This document shows positions 33,259-42,108 of a DNA stretch of 64,000 bases, one piece after another. Every line of letters begins with the position of its first letter. The first letter of the stretch is position 1. Made by a program: the position numbers and the translations under genes. Source of the stretch: Streptomyces sp. NBC_01478 (GTDB lineage Bacteria; Actinomycetota; Actinomycetes; Streptomycetales; Streptomycetaceae); NCBI RefSeq assembly GCF_036227225.1, contig NZ_CP109444.1, forward strand, positions 248,001 through 312,000, read 5' to 3'. The notes under the pieces were generated by a model. That model was given only the letters and a program-made list of their open reading frames with translations. It did no database searches and had not been told where the DNA came from.

Positions 33259-35865
33259 GTGATCGGGAGTACAGCGGTGGTCGGGGAAGCGGACGTCGAC
33301 CGGATCCTGCGGGGCGTGGACGGCCCGCGGTCCCTGCTGGTGCTGGGGGACACCGGCACCGGCAAGACCCGGCTGCTCCGGATCGCCGGCAAGGAGGCCC
33401 AGGAGCGCGGGGCCCGCGTCCTGTCGGCGCGTGCCTGCTCGTGGGAGGCGCAGCAGTCATACGCCTGTCTGCACCAGCTTCTCCTGCCGCTGCGGGACGA
33501 GCTCGACGTCCTGCCCGCTCCCCAACAGCGGGCGCTGCGCGCCCTCTTCGCGCCGACGGCGGACAACGTGCCGCCGGAGGAAACGGTCCTGTCCATCGCG
33601 GTCCTGGCCCTGTTGGCCCAGCTCGCGCGGACCGGTCCGGTCCTGCTGACCGTCGACGACCTCCAGGACTGCGACCGCGCCTCCCTGACCGTGCTGTCCT
33701 TCGTGACACGACGACTCACCGATCCGTCCGTCTCCGTGCTGTTCTCGGCACAGGGCGAGGTTCCCCCGCCAGGCGTCCCCTCGGACCTCGCCGTACTGCC
33801 CCTGGGCCCCCTGTCCCCGCAGGCGGCGGCCCGGCTGCTGGACGCGCAGCCCGGGGCGCCCACCGGACTGGCCAGGCTGGAGCTGCTCCGTCAGGCGGAG
33901 GGCAATCCGCTGGCGATCATCGAGCTCGGCCGTGCCGGGGAGCGGACCCGGGGCATCCAGCAGATGTTCGCGGCGCGGTTGGACGCGCTGCCGGAAGAAA
34001 CACGGCATGCCCTGCTGTACGCGGCGGCTGCCCTGCCGCAGGAGCAACTCGGCACCGTCATGGCCGCGTTGGGCTCCGACGACCTGCGGGTGTGGACCCC
34101 GGCGGAGGCGGCCGGACTGGTCACCGTCGCCCAGGGAAGACTGGCCTTCTGCAACCCGCTGACGCGTACGGCGGCCTACCACCGCCAGCCCGCCCAACTG
34201 CGCCGGCGGGCCCACCGGGATCTGGCGGCCGTATCCGCCCACGGCCCCTCGCACCGAGCCATGGCCGCCGTCGGTCCGGACGAGTCCGTGGCCGCGGCCC
34301 TGGAAGCCGCTTCCGAACGGGGGGACCGCTTCACCGCGGCCCGCGCGCTGGAGCAGGCCGCGCTCCTCAGCCCCCGCGACGACGACCGCGCCCGCCGTCT
34401 CGCCGCGGCGTGCACCGCCGCGAGCGACGTCGGAGACCCGGCATGGGTGCGCGAGCTGTACACGGCACAGGGCCAGGTGAACCGGGACCCGGAGCTGATG
34501 AGTGCCGCGGCCTGCGCCATGGGCGGGGCACTGTCGTTGCTGTCGTTCCAGCGAGAGGCGTTCAACCTCCTGCTGGAGGCGGCGCGGCGGACGCCGGAGA
34601 GCGACGGCACGACGGCCTTCGCCCTGGCGGCCGTGGCGACGGGCATCGCCCGCCAGTCCGGACTCCCGGAACACCGGCGGCAGTTGGGGTTCTTCCTCGG
34701 CCGGGTGTCCGAGGACGGCGGGCACCACACCGACGTCCTCGCCGCCCTGAAGGCCCTCGCCTCGACCACGACCGGTCCGAGCCGGTCGGCCCGACTGCTC
34801 ACGACCGCCTCGCTCGCCCACCTCACCGACGAGTCGGACCTGTGCGCGGAGCAGTTCCGGCAGGCGGGCGAGCGCTTGCGCGCACAAGGTGCCCTGGGCC
34901 CGCTCGCCTGGACCGTCGCGGCCCAGGTGGAGACGCTCCTGGGTCTCGGACGCTGGGCCGAGGCCGCGTCCCTGATCGAGGAGGGGCTCTCGTACGCAGC
35001 CGTCCACCGGTGGACCCGCGTCGAGATGGACCTCGAAGCCCTGGGTACGACCCTGCGCGCGCTGCGCGGCGAGTGTGTGCCGGGCACCCGGTTCACCGGC
35101 CCGAACTGGCGCTCCGTCAGCCTCCACGAGAACCGCGCCACGCATGCCCGGATGCTGCGGGCCTGCGGTCTGACGGCCATGGTCCTCGGAGACGGGGACA
35201 GCGCCTTCCGGCACCTGCGGACGCTGTTCACCGACGACGGCGATCCCCTCGACCCCTTCCTCTCGCCCCGCTGCGTCGCCGAACTGGCCGTCGCCGCCCG
35301 TCGCACAGGCCGGCGACGGGAAGCGGCGCACGTCCTGGCGCGGGTCCGGCGCAGCCAGGGCGCCCGGCCGACGACCCGGATGACGCTGCTCATGCACCAC
35401 GCGGCGGCGCTGGTCGACGAGGACGCGGACCCCGAGCAGCACTTCCAACTGGCTGTGGTAAATCCGGAGGCGGCCCGCTGGCCCCTGGAACGGGCCCGGG
35501 CCCGCCTGGACTACGCGATCTGGCTGCGCCGACGCAGGAGACCGCTGGAAGCCCGCGCCCAGCTGACCGTCGTACTGGAGGCGGCCACCCGGCTCGGCGC
35601 CCGGCACCTCGCCGAGGCGGCCCGCGGCGAGCTGCGCGCGAGCGGGGTGGCCGAGGCTCCCGCCTCGACGCATCCGCTGGTCGAACTGACCGCCCAGCAA
35701 CGGCAGATCGTACGGCTGGCCGCGGACGGCCTGTCCAACCGGGAGATCGGAGAACATCTGTTCCTCTCGCCGCGTACCGTGGGTTCGCACCTCTACAACG
35801 CCTATCCCAAACTCGGCATCAGCAGCCGCCACCAACTGCGCGATCTCCTCGTGTGCGAGAAGTGA
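33259..35865 (+). CDS. LAL-type LuxR-family transcriptional regulator
   Basis: This 868-residue protein has Walker A at about 30-37 (VLGDTGTGKTRLL), a B-strand LLTVDDLQDCDRASLTVLSF, a TPR-like middle, and a C-terminal LuxR HTH (LTAQQRQIVRLAADGLSNRE, HLFLSPRTVGSHLYNAYPKL). Its start GTG 33259 has GGAG four bases upstream. It is followed 21 bp later by a hydrolase gene and then two AraC-type regulators in the same direction, so these may form one transcript. The divergent LAL gene shares its domain order but is not a close copy. Confidence 0.9.
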   Translation: MIGSTAVVGEADVDRILRGVDGPRSLLVLGDTGTGKTRLLRIAGKEAQERGARVLSARACSWEAQQSYACLHQLLLPLRDELDVLPAPQQRALRALFAPTADNVPPEETVLSIAVLALLAQLARTGPVLLTVDDLQDCDRASLTVLSFVTRRLTDPSVSVLFSAQGEVPPPGVPSDLAVLPLGPLSPQAAARLLDAQPGAPTGLARLELLRQAEGNPLAIIELGRAGERTRGIQQMFAARLDALPEETRHALLYAAAALPQEQLGTVMAALGSDDLRVWTPAEAAGLVTVAQGRLAFCNPLTRTAAYHRQPAQLRRRAHRDLAAVSAHGPSHRAMAAVGPDESVAAALEAASERGDRFTAARALEQAALLSPRDDDRARRLAAACTAASDVGDPAWVRELYTAQGQVNRDPELMSAAACAMGGALSLLSFQREAFNLLLEAARRTPESDGTTAFALAAVATGIARQSGLPEHRRQLGFFLGRVSEDGGHHTDVLAALKALASTTTGPSRSARLLTTASLAHLTDESDLCAEQFRQAGERLRAQGALGPLAWTVAAQVETLLGLGRWAEAASLIEEGLSYAAVHRWTRVEMDLEALGTTLRALRGECVPGTRFTGPNWRSVSLHENRATHARMLRACGLTAMVLGDGDSAFRHLRTLFTDDGDPLDPFLSPRCVAELAVAARRTGRRREAAHVLARVRRSQGARPTTRMTLLMHHAAALVDEDADPEQHFQLAVVNPEAARWPLERARARLDYAIWLRRRRRPLEARAQLTVVLEAATRLGARHLAEAARGELRASGVAEAPASTHPLVELTAQQRQIVRLAADGLSNREIGEHLFLSPRTVGSHLYNAYPKLGISSRHQLRDLLVCEK

Positions 35866-35886
35866 CGGGCGAGAGGCGGCCATCGC

Positions 35887-36876
35887 ATGGAACCGGACGG
35901 ACGGCACCTCTCCTCCCTGACACTCGATCCGCTGGTGCAGCGGCTGGTCGAGGCGTCCTCGGCGCCGCCCTTTCTGCACGAGTTGTCGCCGGCCGCCGGC
36001 CGACAGGCCCTGACGGAGTCCCAGGTCCACCGGGTGGAGGACTTCGCGGTGGACGCCTCCTTCCAGGTGTCACCCGTGGGACCGTCCGGGCTGGTGGGCT
36101 TCTGGATCTTCCGACCGCGCGGAGTACGGGGGCCGCTTCCCGTCCTCTTCTACGTCCACGGCGGCCGGTGGATGCTGGGAGACGCGCAGACCCACGCCCG
36201 GCTCATCAGCGAGTTCGTACTCGGCGCGGGAGTGGCCGCCGTGGTACCCGAGTACAGCCGCGCCCCCGAGGCCCGCTACCCCATGGCCGTCGAGGAGTGC
36301 TACGCCCTCATGGACTGGGCCGTCCGCCATGCGGCCGAACTGGAGCTGGACGCCGGCCGACTGGCAGTGGCCGGGGACTGCGCGGGCGCCACCCTGGCCA
36401 TCGCGCTCACCATGCTGGTGAAGTCGCGCGGCGGCCCGCGGATCAGTGCCCAGCTGCTGTACTACCCGATCACCGACGCACACTGCGCCACCGCCTCCCA
36501 ACGGCAGTTCGCCGAGGGTTATCTGCTCACTCGGGAGGCCTTGCGCGGGTACTGGCGGCAGTACAGCGACGATCCCCGGGACCTGGCCCGGCCGACCGCT
36601 TCCCCGTCGCGCGCCGGCCCGGCCGAGCTGGCGGGGTTGCCGCCGGCCCTGCTGATCACGGCGGAGGCCGATGTGACGCGGGACGAGGGTGAGCAGTACG
36701 CGGCTCGGCTGCGCCTGGCCGGGGTCGAGGTGACCTCGACCCGGTTCCTGGGCACGGTCCACGACTTCGTCTCGCTGGCCGCACTGCGTGACAGTCCGCC
36801 GACGCGGGCAGCCGTGCGGCAGGGCGTCACCTTTCTGCGCGAACTGCTGCGTGGCGAGGACCAGTCGACCGACTGA
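35887..36876 (+). CDS. Alpha/beta hydrolase of the hormone-sensitive-lipase family with Cys at the nucleophile position
   Basis: At 329 residues it has the HSL-family layout: oxyanion motif HGG at 91-93 (VLFYVHGGRWMLGDAQTHAR), the nucleophile elbow, an Asp in LLITAEADVTRDEGE and the His in GTVHDFVSL. The elbow is GDCAG with Cys165 where the family has GDSAG. The related gene at 39083 keeps Ser (GDSVG). The codon is TGC at about 36379-36381. A Cys nucleophile may give reduced or altered esterase activity, or the protein may no longer be a lipase. The stop overlaps the next gene (TGATG), suggesting coupling. Confidence 0.9.
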   Translation: MEPDGRHLSSLTLDPLVQRLVEASSAPPFLHELSPAAGRQALTESQVHRVEDFAVDASFQVSPVGPSGLVGFWIFRPRGVRGPLPVLFYVHGGRWMLGDAQTHARLISEFVLGAGVAAVVPEYSRAPEARYPMAVEECYALMDWAVRHAAELELDAGRLAVAGDCAGATLAIALTMLVKSRGGPRISAQLLYYPITDAHCATASQRQFAEGYLLTREALRGYWRQYSDDPRDLARPTASPSRAGPAELAGLPPALLITAEADVTRDEGEQYAARLRLAGVEVTSTRFLGTVHDFVSLAALRDSPPTRAAVRQGVTFLRELLRGEDQSTD

Positions 36877-37937
36877 TGCGTCCGCCCCCGACCGAAGGCA
36901 GGCTGACAGGTATGTCAGCCTTCTACGATTCCTTCACAGGGAACGACCCCACGATGAGGCGACGCGGCCAAGTGCTCTCCACGAGTTCCGTACCGGCTGG
37001 CGAAAGTCTGGAGTTCTGGCATGACGCCGTGCTCGCCACGTTGGTGGGGATGGACATCGCCACCGAGAGCGGGACGTACGACGCCACGATGCGTACGGAC
37101 CGACTGGGCGAACTCCAGATCACCACGGTCGACTGCGATCCGGGAGAGGTTCACCGAGCCCCGCACTTCGTCGCCCGCGGCGACGGCGGTCAGGTGCTCG
37201 TCGCCGTACAGAGCAGCGGCACCGCTGAGGTCGAACAGGACGGCCGTTACACGGAACTCCGTCCCGGTGACCTCGCGTTCTTCGAGACCGTCCGTCCGTT
37301 CCGCACGCGTTTTCCGCAGCGGTTCGAGCTGAAGATCTTCGCCGTGCCGCGGTGTCTCCTCGGCCAGTCGGAGGCGGCCCTGGGACGGATCACGGCACGG
37401 GCCCTGCGTCCGGTGGGCGGGCTCGCCGCCCTGGTCTCACCGTTCATGTCGCGTCTCGCGGACACGTCCGAGTCCTACTCCGGGCCGGTCGCCGAGCGGC
37501 TGGCCGAGAGTGCCGTGGGGCTGCTGGCCGCGACCGCGGCGCAGCAACTGGGCGAGGAACCGGCCGAACTGCCCGGCGCCGACCGGGTGCTCCTGCTGCG
37601 CGTCCAGAGGTTCATCCGCTGGCACCTGGCGGAGCCTGGCCTCACACCCGCGGTCATCGCCCGGGCCCACGGCATCTCGGCGCGGTATCTGCACCGGCTG
37701 TTCGAGCAGGAGGGCACGACCGTCGGCCGCTGGATTCGTCGGCTCCGGCTCCAGGAGTGCCGCAGGGAACTGACCGGCGCCGCGAGCATGGGCAGCGTCG
37801 CCCGGCGCTGGGGGTTCAGCGGCACCGCTCACTTCGCACGGGCTTTCCGCCGGGAGTACGGCGTCTCCCCCACCGACTGGCTCCGGGACGAGCGGGCCCG
37901 GCACTTCGCGGAGGAGGACACGTGCCGGGCCAGTTGA
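36876..37937 (+). CDS. AraC-family regulator (AraC-binding-like N domain)
   Basis: As annotated it has 353 residues. The N-terminal cupin-like domain (PF14525 type) covers about 40-210 (VPAGESLEFWHDAVLATLVG, ELRPGDLAFFETVRPFRTRF). The C-terminal double HTH covers about 245-345 (IARAHGISARYLHRLFEQEG, WGFSGTAHFARAFRREYGVS). ATG 36876 overlaps the stop of the hydrolase by one base; ATG 36912 or 36954 are also possible, and family N-termini usually begin near the latter. The gene runs 16 bp into the next AraC gene. Its ligand is unknown. Confidence 0.9.
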   Translation: MRPPPTEGRLTGMSAFYDSFTGNDPTMRRRGQVLSTSSVPAGESLEFWHDAVLATLVGMDIATESGTYDATMRTDRLGELQITTVDCDPGEVHRAPHFVARGDGGQVLVAVQSSGTAEVEQDGRYTELRPGDLAFFETVRPFRTRFPQRFELKIFAVPRCLLGQSEAALGRITARALRPVGGLAALVSPFMSRLADTSESYSGPVAERLAESAVGLLAATAAQQLGEEPAELPGADRVLLLRVQRFIRWHLAEPGLTPAVIARAHGISARYLHRLFEQEGTTVGRWIRRLRLQECRRELTGAASMGSVARRWGFSGTAHFARAFRREYGVSPTDWLRDERARHFAEEDTCRAS

Positions 37938-38866
37938 CCACCGTGGACGGGCTGTGGTCGTGCAAACAGGCCATGTCGACGGCCTACGGCGATCTCGACC
38001 TGGTCCCTCGTTCGGACCCGCAGTCCTGGCGGGGCTCCCTCCAGGTGCTGCGACTGGGCACGCTCCAGGTCGCGACCGAGGAGTCCGACGCCGTGCGGGT
38101 CGTCCGGACCCCGCCGGACCCGGCGGCCGACGGCCACGACCACGTGTTCGCCCGTCTGCAACTCGACGGCCGGGCCCGGCTGTTACAGAACGGCCGCTCG
38201 GCAGACCTGTACCCCGGAGTCCTGGCCTTCTACGACGCGAGCCGGCCGTTCAGTCTCGTCCTGCCGGAGCATCAGCGAGCGCGGGTCCTGATGGTTCCGC
38301 GCCCGTTGCTGAGGCTGGGCGAGGCAGAAATACGCCAGATCACCGCGAAAGTCATCGGCGACGCGCCCGAGGAACCGGCCTCGTTCCTGCTCCCGCTCCT
38401 GTCCGGCCTGGCACAGGAGATCGGCGCGTCCGCACCTACCGCCCGCGAAGAGCTCGCCCGCGTCGTCGCCGACCTCCTCGCCACCTTGGCCGCGGACCGG
38501 CTGGCCACCACAGAACCCGTCGAAGCGCAGGTGACCACACTGTTGGACCGCGTCAAGGCCACCATCGAGACCCGCCTCGGCGAGCCCGAGCTCTCCCCCC
38601 AAGCCCTCGCCGACGCACACGGCGTCTCCTTGCGCTATCTGCACAAGCTCTTCCACGAGCACGACACCACGGTCGCCGGCTGGATACGCCGGCGCCGGCT
38701 CGAGTCGTGCAGAGCCGAACTCGCCCGTCCCACGGCGGCCGACCGGACCATAGCCGCCGCGGCCGCCCGGTGGGGGTTCGTCAGCCCCGCCCACTTCAGC
38801 CACGCCTTCCGCAAGGCGTACGGCATGTCCCCGGCGCAGTACCGCGGGCAGCGGCCGGGCGGCTGA
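37922..38866 (+). CDS. AraC-family regulator (second of an overlapping pair)
   Basis: This 314-residue protein has the same two-domain build: N-terminal sensor (QLDGRARLLQNGRSADLYPG, VLAFYDASRPFSLVLPEHQR) and a C-terminal AraC HTH (LADAHGVSLRYLHKLFHEHD, WGFVSPAHFSHAFRKAYGMS). GTG 37922 is preceded by GAGGAGG four bases upstream and overlaps the previous gene by 16 bp, so the pair is translationally coupled. The two proteins look like diverged tandem duplicates and might form heterodimers (inference). Confidence 0.9.
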   Translation: MPGQLTTVDGLWSCKQAMSTAYGDLDLVPRSDPQSWRGSLQVLRLGTLQVATEESDAVRVVRTPPDPAADGHDHVFARLQLDGRARLLQNGRSADLYPGVLAFYDASRPFSLVLPEHQRARVLMVPRPLLRLGEAEIRQITAKVIGDAPEEPASFLLPLLSGLAQEIGASAPTAREELARVVADLLATLAADRLATTEPVEAQVTTLLDRVKATIETRLGEPELSPQALADAHGVSLRYLHKLFHEHDTTVAGWIRRRRLESCRAELARPTAADRTIAAAAARWGFVSPAHFSHAFRKAYGMSPAQYRGQRPGG

Positions 38867-39082
38867 CGCGCTTTCAGCAGCCCCTTGCGGATGGAACAGC
38901 CTTGAATTCCGCGGCAGTTCGCGTCCGACAACGCACGGCGTCCCTCAGGCGCACTGCCGGGTCGGTCCCTGTGCGCTGCCGGACCAGTTCCCGTGCACTG
39001 ACGCGCAATGTCCACCGATCCCTCGGTTCTAACGTCCTGACCGAGGTCCCCGCAGATCTCATCCGAAAACGAGGAGAACCAC

Positions 39083-40054
39083 ATGTCTGACGCCGTCGAA
39101 CCGGTCCAGCCGGTGCTGGAACCGGCGGCAGCCGCCTTCGCGGAGGCGACCGCCAACCCGCCCTACCTCTTCGACCTGACGCCCACCGAGGGCCGCAAAG
39201 CGGTCGACGAGGTCCAGTCCGGCGACATCGCCAAGCCCGCCGTCGACGAGGAGTGGGTCACCGTCTCCGGCGGCCCGACAGGCAGCGTCCGGGCCCGGAT
39301 CGTGACGCCCGAGGGTGCCTCCGGGCCCCTGCCGGTGATCGTCTACATCCACGGCGCCGGCTGGGTCTTCGGCAACGCCCACACCCACGACCGCCTGGTG
39401 CGCGAACTCGCCGTGGGCGCGCACGCCGCCGTGGTCTTCCCGGAGTACGACCTCTCGCCCGAGGTCCGCTACCCGGTCGCCATCGAGCAGAACTACACGG
39501 TCGCCCAGTGGGTCGTGACGGAGGGCGCGGCCAAGAGCCTCGACGCCACCCGCATCGCCGTGGCCGGCGACTCGGTCGGCGGCAACATGAGCGCCGCGCT
39601 CACCCTCATGGCCAAGGAACGCGGTGACGTGCCGCTGCTCCAGCAGGTGCTGTTCTACCCCGTCACCGACGCGAGCTTCGACACGGCGTCGTACCACCAG
39701 TTCGCGGAGGGCTACTTCCTGCGCCGTGACGGCATGCAGTGGTTCTGGGACCAGTACACGACCGACGAGGCCGAGCGCGCCCAGATCACCGCATCCCCGC
39801 TGCGCGCCACGACCGACCAGCTCACCGGCCTGCCCCCGGCCCTCGTCATCACCGGCGAGGCCGACGTCCTCCGCGACGAGGGCGAGGCCTACGCCAACAA
39901 GCTCCGCGAGGCCGGCGTCGCCGTCACCGCCGTCCGCTTCCAGGGCATCATCCACGACTTCGTCATGCTCAACGCCCTGCGCGAGACCCACGCCGCCCAG
40001 GCCGCCATCACACTGGCGATCAACACCCTGCGCACCGCGCTCCACGGGCACTGA
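39083..40054 (+). CDS. Alpha/beta hydrolase, hormone-sensitive-lipase family
   Basis: At 323 residues it has the oxyanion motif HGAG at 90-93 (VIVYIHGAGWVFGNAHTHDR), nucleophile Ser164 in VAGDSVGGNMSAAL, Asp in VITGEADVLRDEGE and His in GIIHDFVML. It should be an active esterase or lipase. It is closely related to the gene at 35887, which has Cys instead of Ser. AACGAGGAGA precedes the ATG. A second, different hydrolase follows 24 bp later. Confidence 0.92.
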   Translation: MSDAVEPVQPVLEPAAAAFAEATANPPYLFDLTPTEGRKAVDEVQSGDIAKPAVDEEWVTVSGGPTGSVRARIVTPEGASGPLPVIVYIHGAGWVFGNAHTHDRLVRELAVGAHAAVVFPEYDLSPEVRYPVAIEQNYTVAQWVVTEGAAKSLDATRIAVAGDSVGGNMSAALTLMAKERGDVPLLQQVLFYPVTDASFDTASYHQFAEGYFLRRDGMQWFWDQYTTDEAERAQITASPLRATTDQLTGLPPALVITGEADVLRDEGEAYANKLREAGVAVTAVRFQGIIHDFVMLNALRETHAAQAAITLAINTLRTALHGH

Positions 40055-40078
40055 GACACCGGAAAGAGAGCCCCCCCC

Positions 40079-40795
40079 ATGTCCACCACTCCCACCGTCC
40101 TCCTCGTACACGGCGCCTTCGCGGACGCCGGTAGCTGGTCCGGTGTCATCGCGGAGCTGCAAAGCCACGGCATCACCGTGCTCGCGCCGTCGAACCCGCT
40201 GCGCGGCCTGGCGTCGGACGCCGCGTACATCGCATCCGTGGCGTCCCAGATCGACGGCCCGGTCGTCCTCGTCGGCCACTCCTACGGCGGTGCGCTCATC
40301 ACCGTGGCCGGCACCACGGACAACGTGGTCGGTCTGGTCTACGTGGCGGCCTACGCCCTCGATGAAGGCGAGAGCCTCGGCGAGTTGCAGGGGCGCTTCC
40401 CGCTCTCGCCACTCGTCAGCAACCTCAAGCAGTGGACGTATCCAGTCCCGGGCGGCGCCCCGGCCGTCGAGGTCACCATCACCGAGGACGCCTTCCCGTC
40501 GGTGTTCGCCGCCGACGTGCCCGTGGATGTCACCAAGGTCCTCGCGGCGGCGCAACGCCCCCTGGCCGCCGCGGCGTTCGAGGAGACCGCCGCCGCAGCC
40601 GCGTGGAAGACGAAGCCGGCCTGGGCGCTCGTCGCCGGGGCGGACGAGGCGATCAACCCCGAGGTCGAACGCTTCGGCGCGAAGCGGGCCGGGGCCACCG
40701 TCGTCGAACTCGAAGGTGCCTCGCACGCCGTGGCGGTCTCCCGGCCCAAGGAGGTCGCCGACCTGATACGTGACGCGGTGCGCGCGACAAGCTGA
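40079..40795 (+). CDS. Alpha/beta hydrolase (EstC/salicylate-esterase-like)
   Basis: The 238-residue protein has LLVHGAFADAGSW at the N-terminus, the NPLRGL motif and the nucleophile elbow GHSYGG (Ser91 or so), with the final His in LEGASHAVAVSRPKEV. This matches the small plant-esterase-like hydrolases common in actinomycetes. It is probably co-transcribed with the HSL-type hydrolase upstream. A close relative lies at 57317-58039. A perfect 11-bp hairpin follows. Confidence 0.92.
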   Translation: MSTTPTVLLVHGAFADAGSWSGVIAELQSHGITVLAPSNPLRGLASDAAYIASVASQIDGPVVLVGHSYGGALITVAGTTDNVVGLVYVAAYALDEGESLGELQGRFPLSPLVSNLKQWTYPVPGGAPAVEVTITEDAFPSVFAADVPVDVTKVLAAAQRPLAAAAFEETAAAAAWKTKPAWALVAGADEAINPEVERFGAKRAGATVVELEGASHAVAVSRPKEVADLIRDAVRATS

Positions 40796-40809
40796 CCCGG
40801 CGCGGGGCC

Positions 40810-40844
40810 GCGCGGCCGGAAATCCCTGTGGTGTCCGGCCGCGC
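40810..40844 (+). terminator. Hairpin terminator after the hydrolase pair
   Basis: GCGCGGCCGGA (40810-40820) pairs perfectly with TCCGGCCGCGC (40834-40844). It starts 15 bp after the stop codon at 40795. Confidence 0.8.
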
Positions 40845-40949
40845 CGTTCCTCATGCCCGGGTGACCGGAGCAGGCGACGCGGCAAGCAGCACTCCGGCGA
40901 GGGCGGGTGCCAGGCACCATGCGGCCGCGAGGATGCCGACCGCAGCCAC

Positions 40950-41077
40950 GGGATACGGCAACCTCCTCTGCGCGGCAATCGTCGACCGCCTCACCTTCAA
41001 CGGCACCATCATCGAGACCGGCCGACTCCCACAGCATCGCAAGCACACGAGCCCGCGCCGAAGCCGCGGCCAACTAA
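40950..41077 (+). pseudogene. IstB C-terminal remnant (IS21 family)
   Basis: The plus strand reads LLCAAIVDRLTFNGTIIETG, the conserved C-terminal part of IS21 IstB ATPases. After a one-base shift it reads DSHSIASTRARAEAAAN followed by TAA at about 41075-41077. The rest of IstB and IstA are absent. IS21 N-terminal remnants appear at 52643-52985, but a direct relation is not shown. Confidence 0.65.
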
Positions 41078-41143
41078 AGCGCGTTGCAGAAGGCCCTGAG
41101 ATTGCAGGTCAGGGCCCGCCTACGGCCTTCTACAACGCGCTTT
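41076..41143. repeat. Long imperfect hairpin (MITE-like)
   Basis: AAAGCGCGTTGCAGAAGGCC (41076-41095) pairs with GGCCTTCTACAACGCGCTTT (41124-41143), 19 of 20 positions. Inside are a second pair of arms, GGCCCTGA and TCAGGGCC. It sits between the IstB remnant and an IS5 element, whose end begins one base later. It could be a small non-autonomous element or leftover IS ends. Confidence 0.7.
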
Positions 41144-41144
41144 C

Positions 41145-42015
41145 AAGGGTGTTGCACAAGGCCGCGATCTGGTCATCTCCGTTGTATGGCTAAGGTCTCG
41201 AGCGCCGAGCGCGTGTGGGTGGAGACGTTCACCGGGCTGGAAGTGACGCAGTTTGCGCGCCTGTTGAAGGTGGTGCGGGAGCGGGGCGGTGACGGCACCT
41301 TGAGGGGCCGGCCGTGGTGTCTGGCGCTGGCCGAGCGAGTGCTGGTGGTTGCGGTGTATTACCGCAACCAATCTGACGATGCGGCAGATGGGCCCGCTGC
41401 TCGGCGTCTCCTCCTCCACGGTGTGCCGGGTGATCCAATGGCTGGGCCGCTGCTCGCGATCGAGCCCGTCTCTCGCCCGGCCGATGCCCCGGAACGCACG
41501 TGGATTGTGGACGGCACCCTGATCCCGGTCCGCGACCGGAGGGTGGCAGCACCCAGCCGTGCCTACCGGTTCTCCGTGAACGTGCAGGTCATCGTGGACG
41601 CGGACACACGGCTGGTGATCGCGGCAGCGCGACCGGTGACGGGCACCACCGCGGACGCCCACGCCCGGCGGGCGTCCGGGCTGAGCCGGCACTGTGAGGG
41701 CGTGACGGTGCTCGGCGACGGCGCCTACCTCAACTGCGGCATGGCGGTACCGCACCGAAAACGCCCCGGGAGGGCCCTGCTCCCGGGCGAGGAGGACGAC
41801 AACGCCGCCCGCCGCGAGGTCCGCGCCCGCGTGGAACATGTCATCGGCCGCCTGAAAAACTACAAGATCCTCCGCGACTGCCGACAGCACGGCGACGGCC
41901 TCCATCACGCCGTCCAGGCCGTCGCCCACATGCACAACCTCGCCCTCGCAACATGAAGGGACAGCCCCGCTTCCAGGCCCTGGCCTGCCCGAACACGGCC
42001 TTGTGCAACACCCTT
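41145..42015 (+). mobile_element. IS5-family insertion sequence, 871 bp
   Basis: Perfect 20-bp inverted repeats AAGGGTGTTGCACAAGGCCG lie at 41145-41164 and, complementary, at 41996-42015. One transposase gene fills it. The flanks are the hairpin at 41076 on the left and unrelated sequence before the TPR-like gene on the right. Confidence 0.9.
41186..41956 (+). CDS. IS5-family transposase with two compensating frameshifts
   Basis: The 256-residue open frame has family sequence at both ends: MAKVSSAERVWVETFTGLEV, LAERVLVVAVYYR, then ERTWIVDGTLIPVRDR with the first catalytic Asp, VTVLGDGAYLNCGM with the second, and RARVEHVIGRLKNYKILRDC with the Glu. Between about 41373 and 41445 the correct sequence (LTMRQMGPLLGVSSSTVCRV) is in another frame. 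One inserted base and one lost base leave the frame open but replace about 24 residues of the HTH. This copy is probably inactive. The start ATG 41186 gives the family N-terminus. Confidence 0.82.
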   Translation: MAKVSSAERVWVETFTGLEVTQFARLLKVVRERGGDGTLRGRPWCLALAERVLVVAVYYRNQSDDAADGPAARRLLLHGVPGDPMAGPLLAIEPVSRPADAPERTWIVDGTLIPVRDRRVAAPSRAYRFSVNVQVIVDADTRLVIAAARPVTGTTADAHARRASGLSRHCEGVTVLGDGAYLNCGMAVPHRKRPGRALLPGEEDDNAARREVRARVEHVIGRLKNYKILRDCRQHGDGLHHAVQAVAHMHNLALAT

Positions 42016-42108
42016 CATTGGATGTCGCGGAATGGTGGCTGGTCTTCCTCGGCCTGGCGCGAGCTGTTCGTGTGTATGAGTCCTGATGCGGACGTCGGAT
42101 GGCCCGCG

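Noticed and set aside
32958..36692. A plus-strand open frame of over 1200 codons overlapping both LAL regulators
   Set aside because: It is antisense to one LAL gene and out of frame with the other, Arg/Gly/Pro-rich, with no domain. It is a product of high GC.
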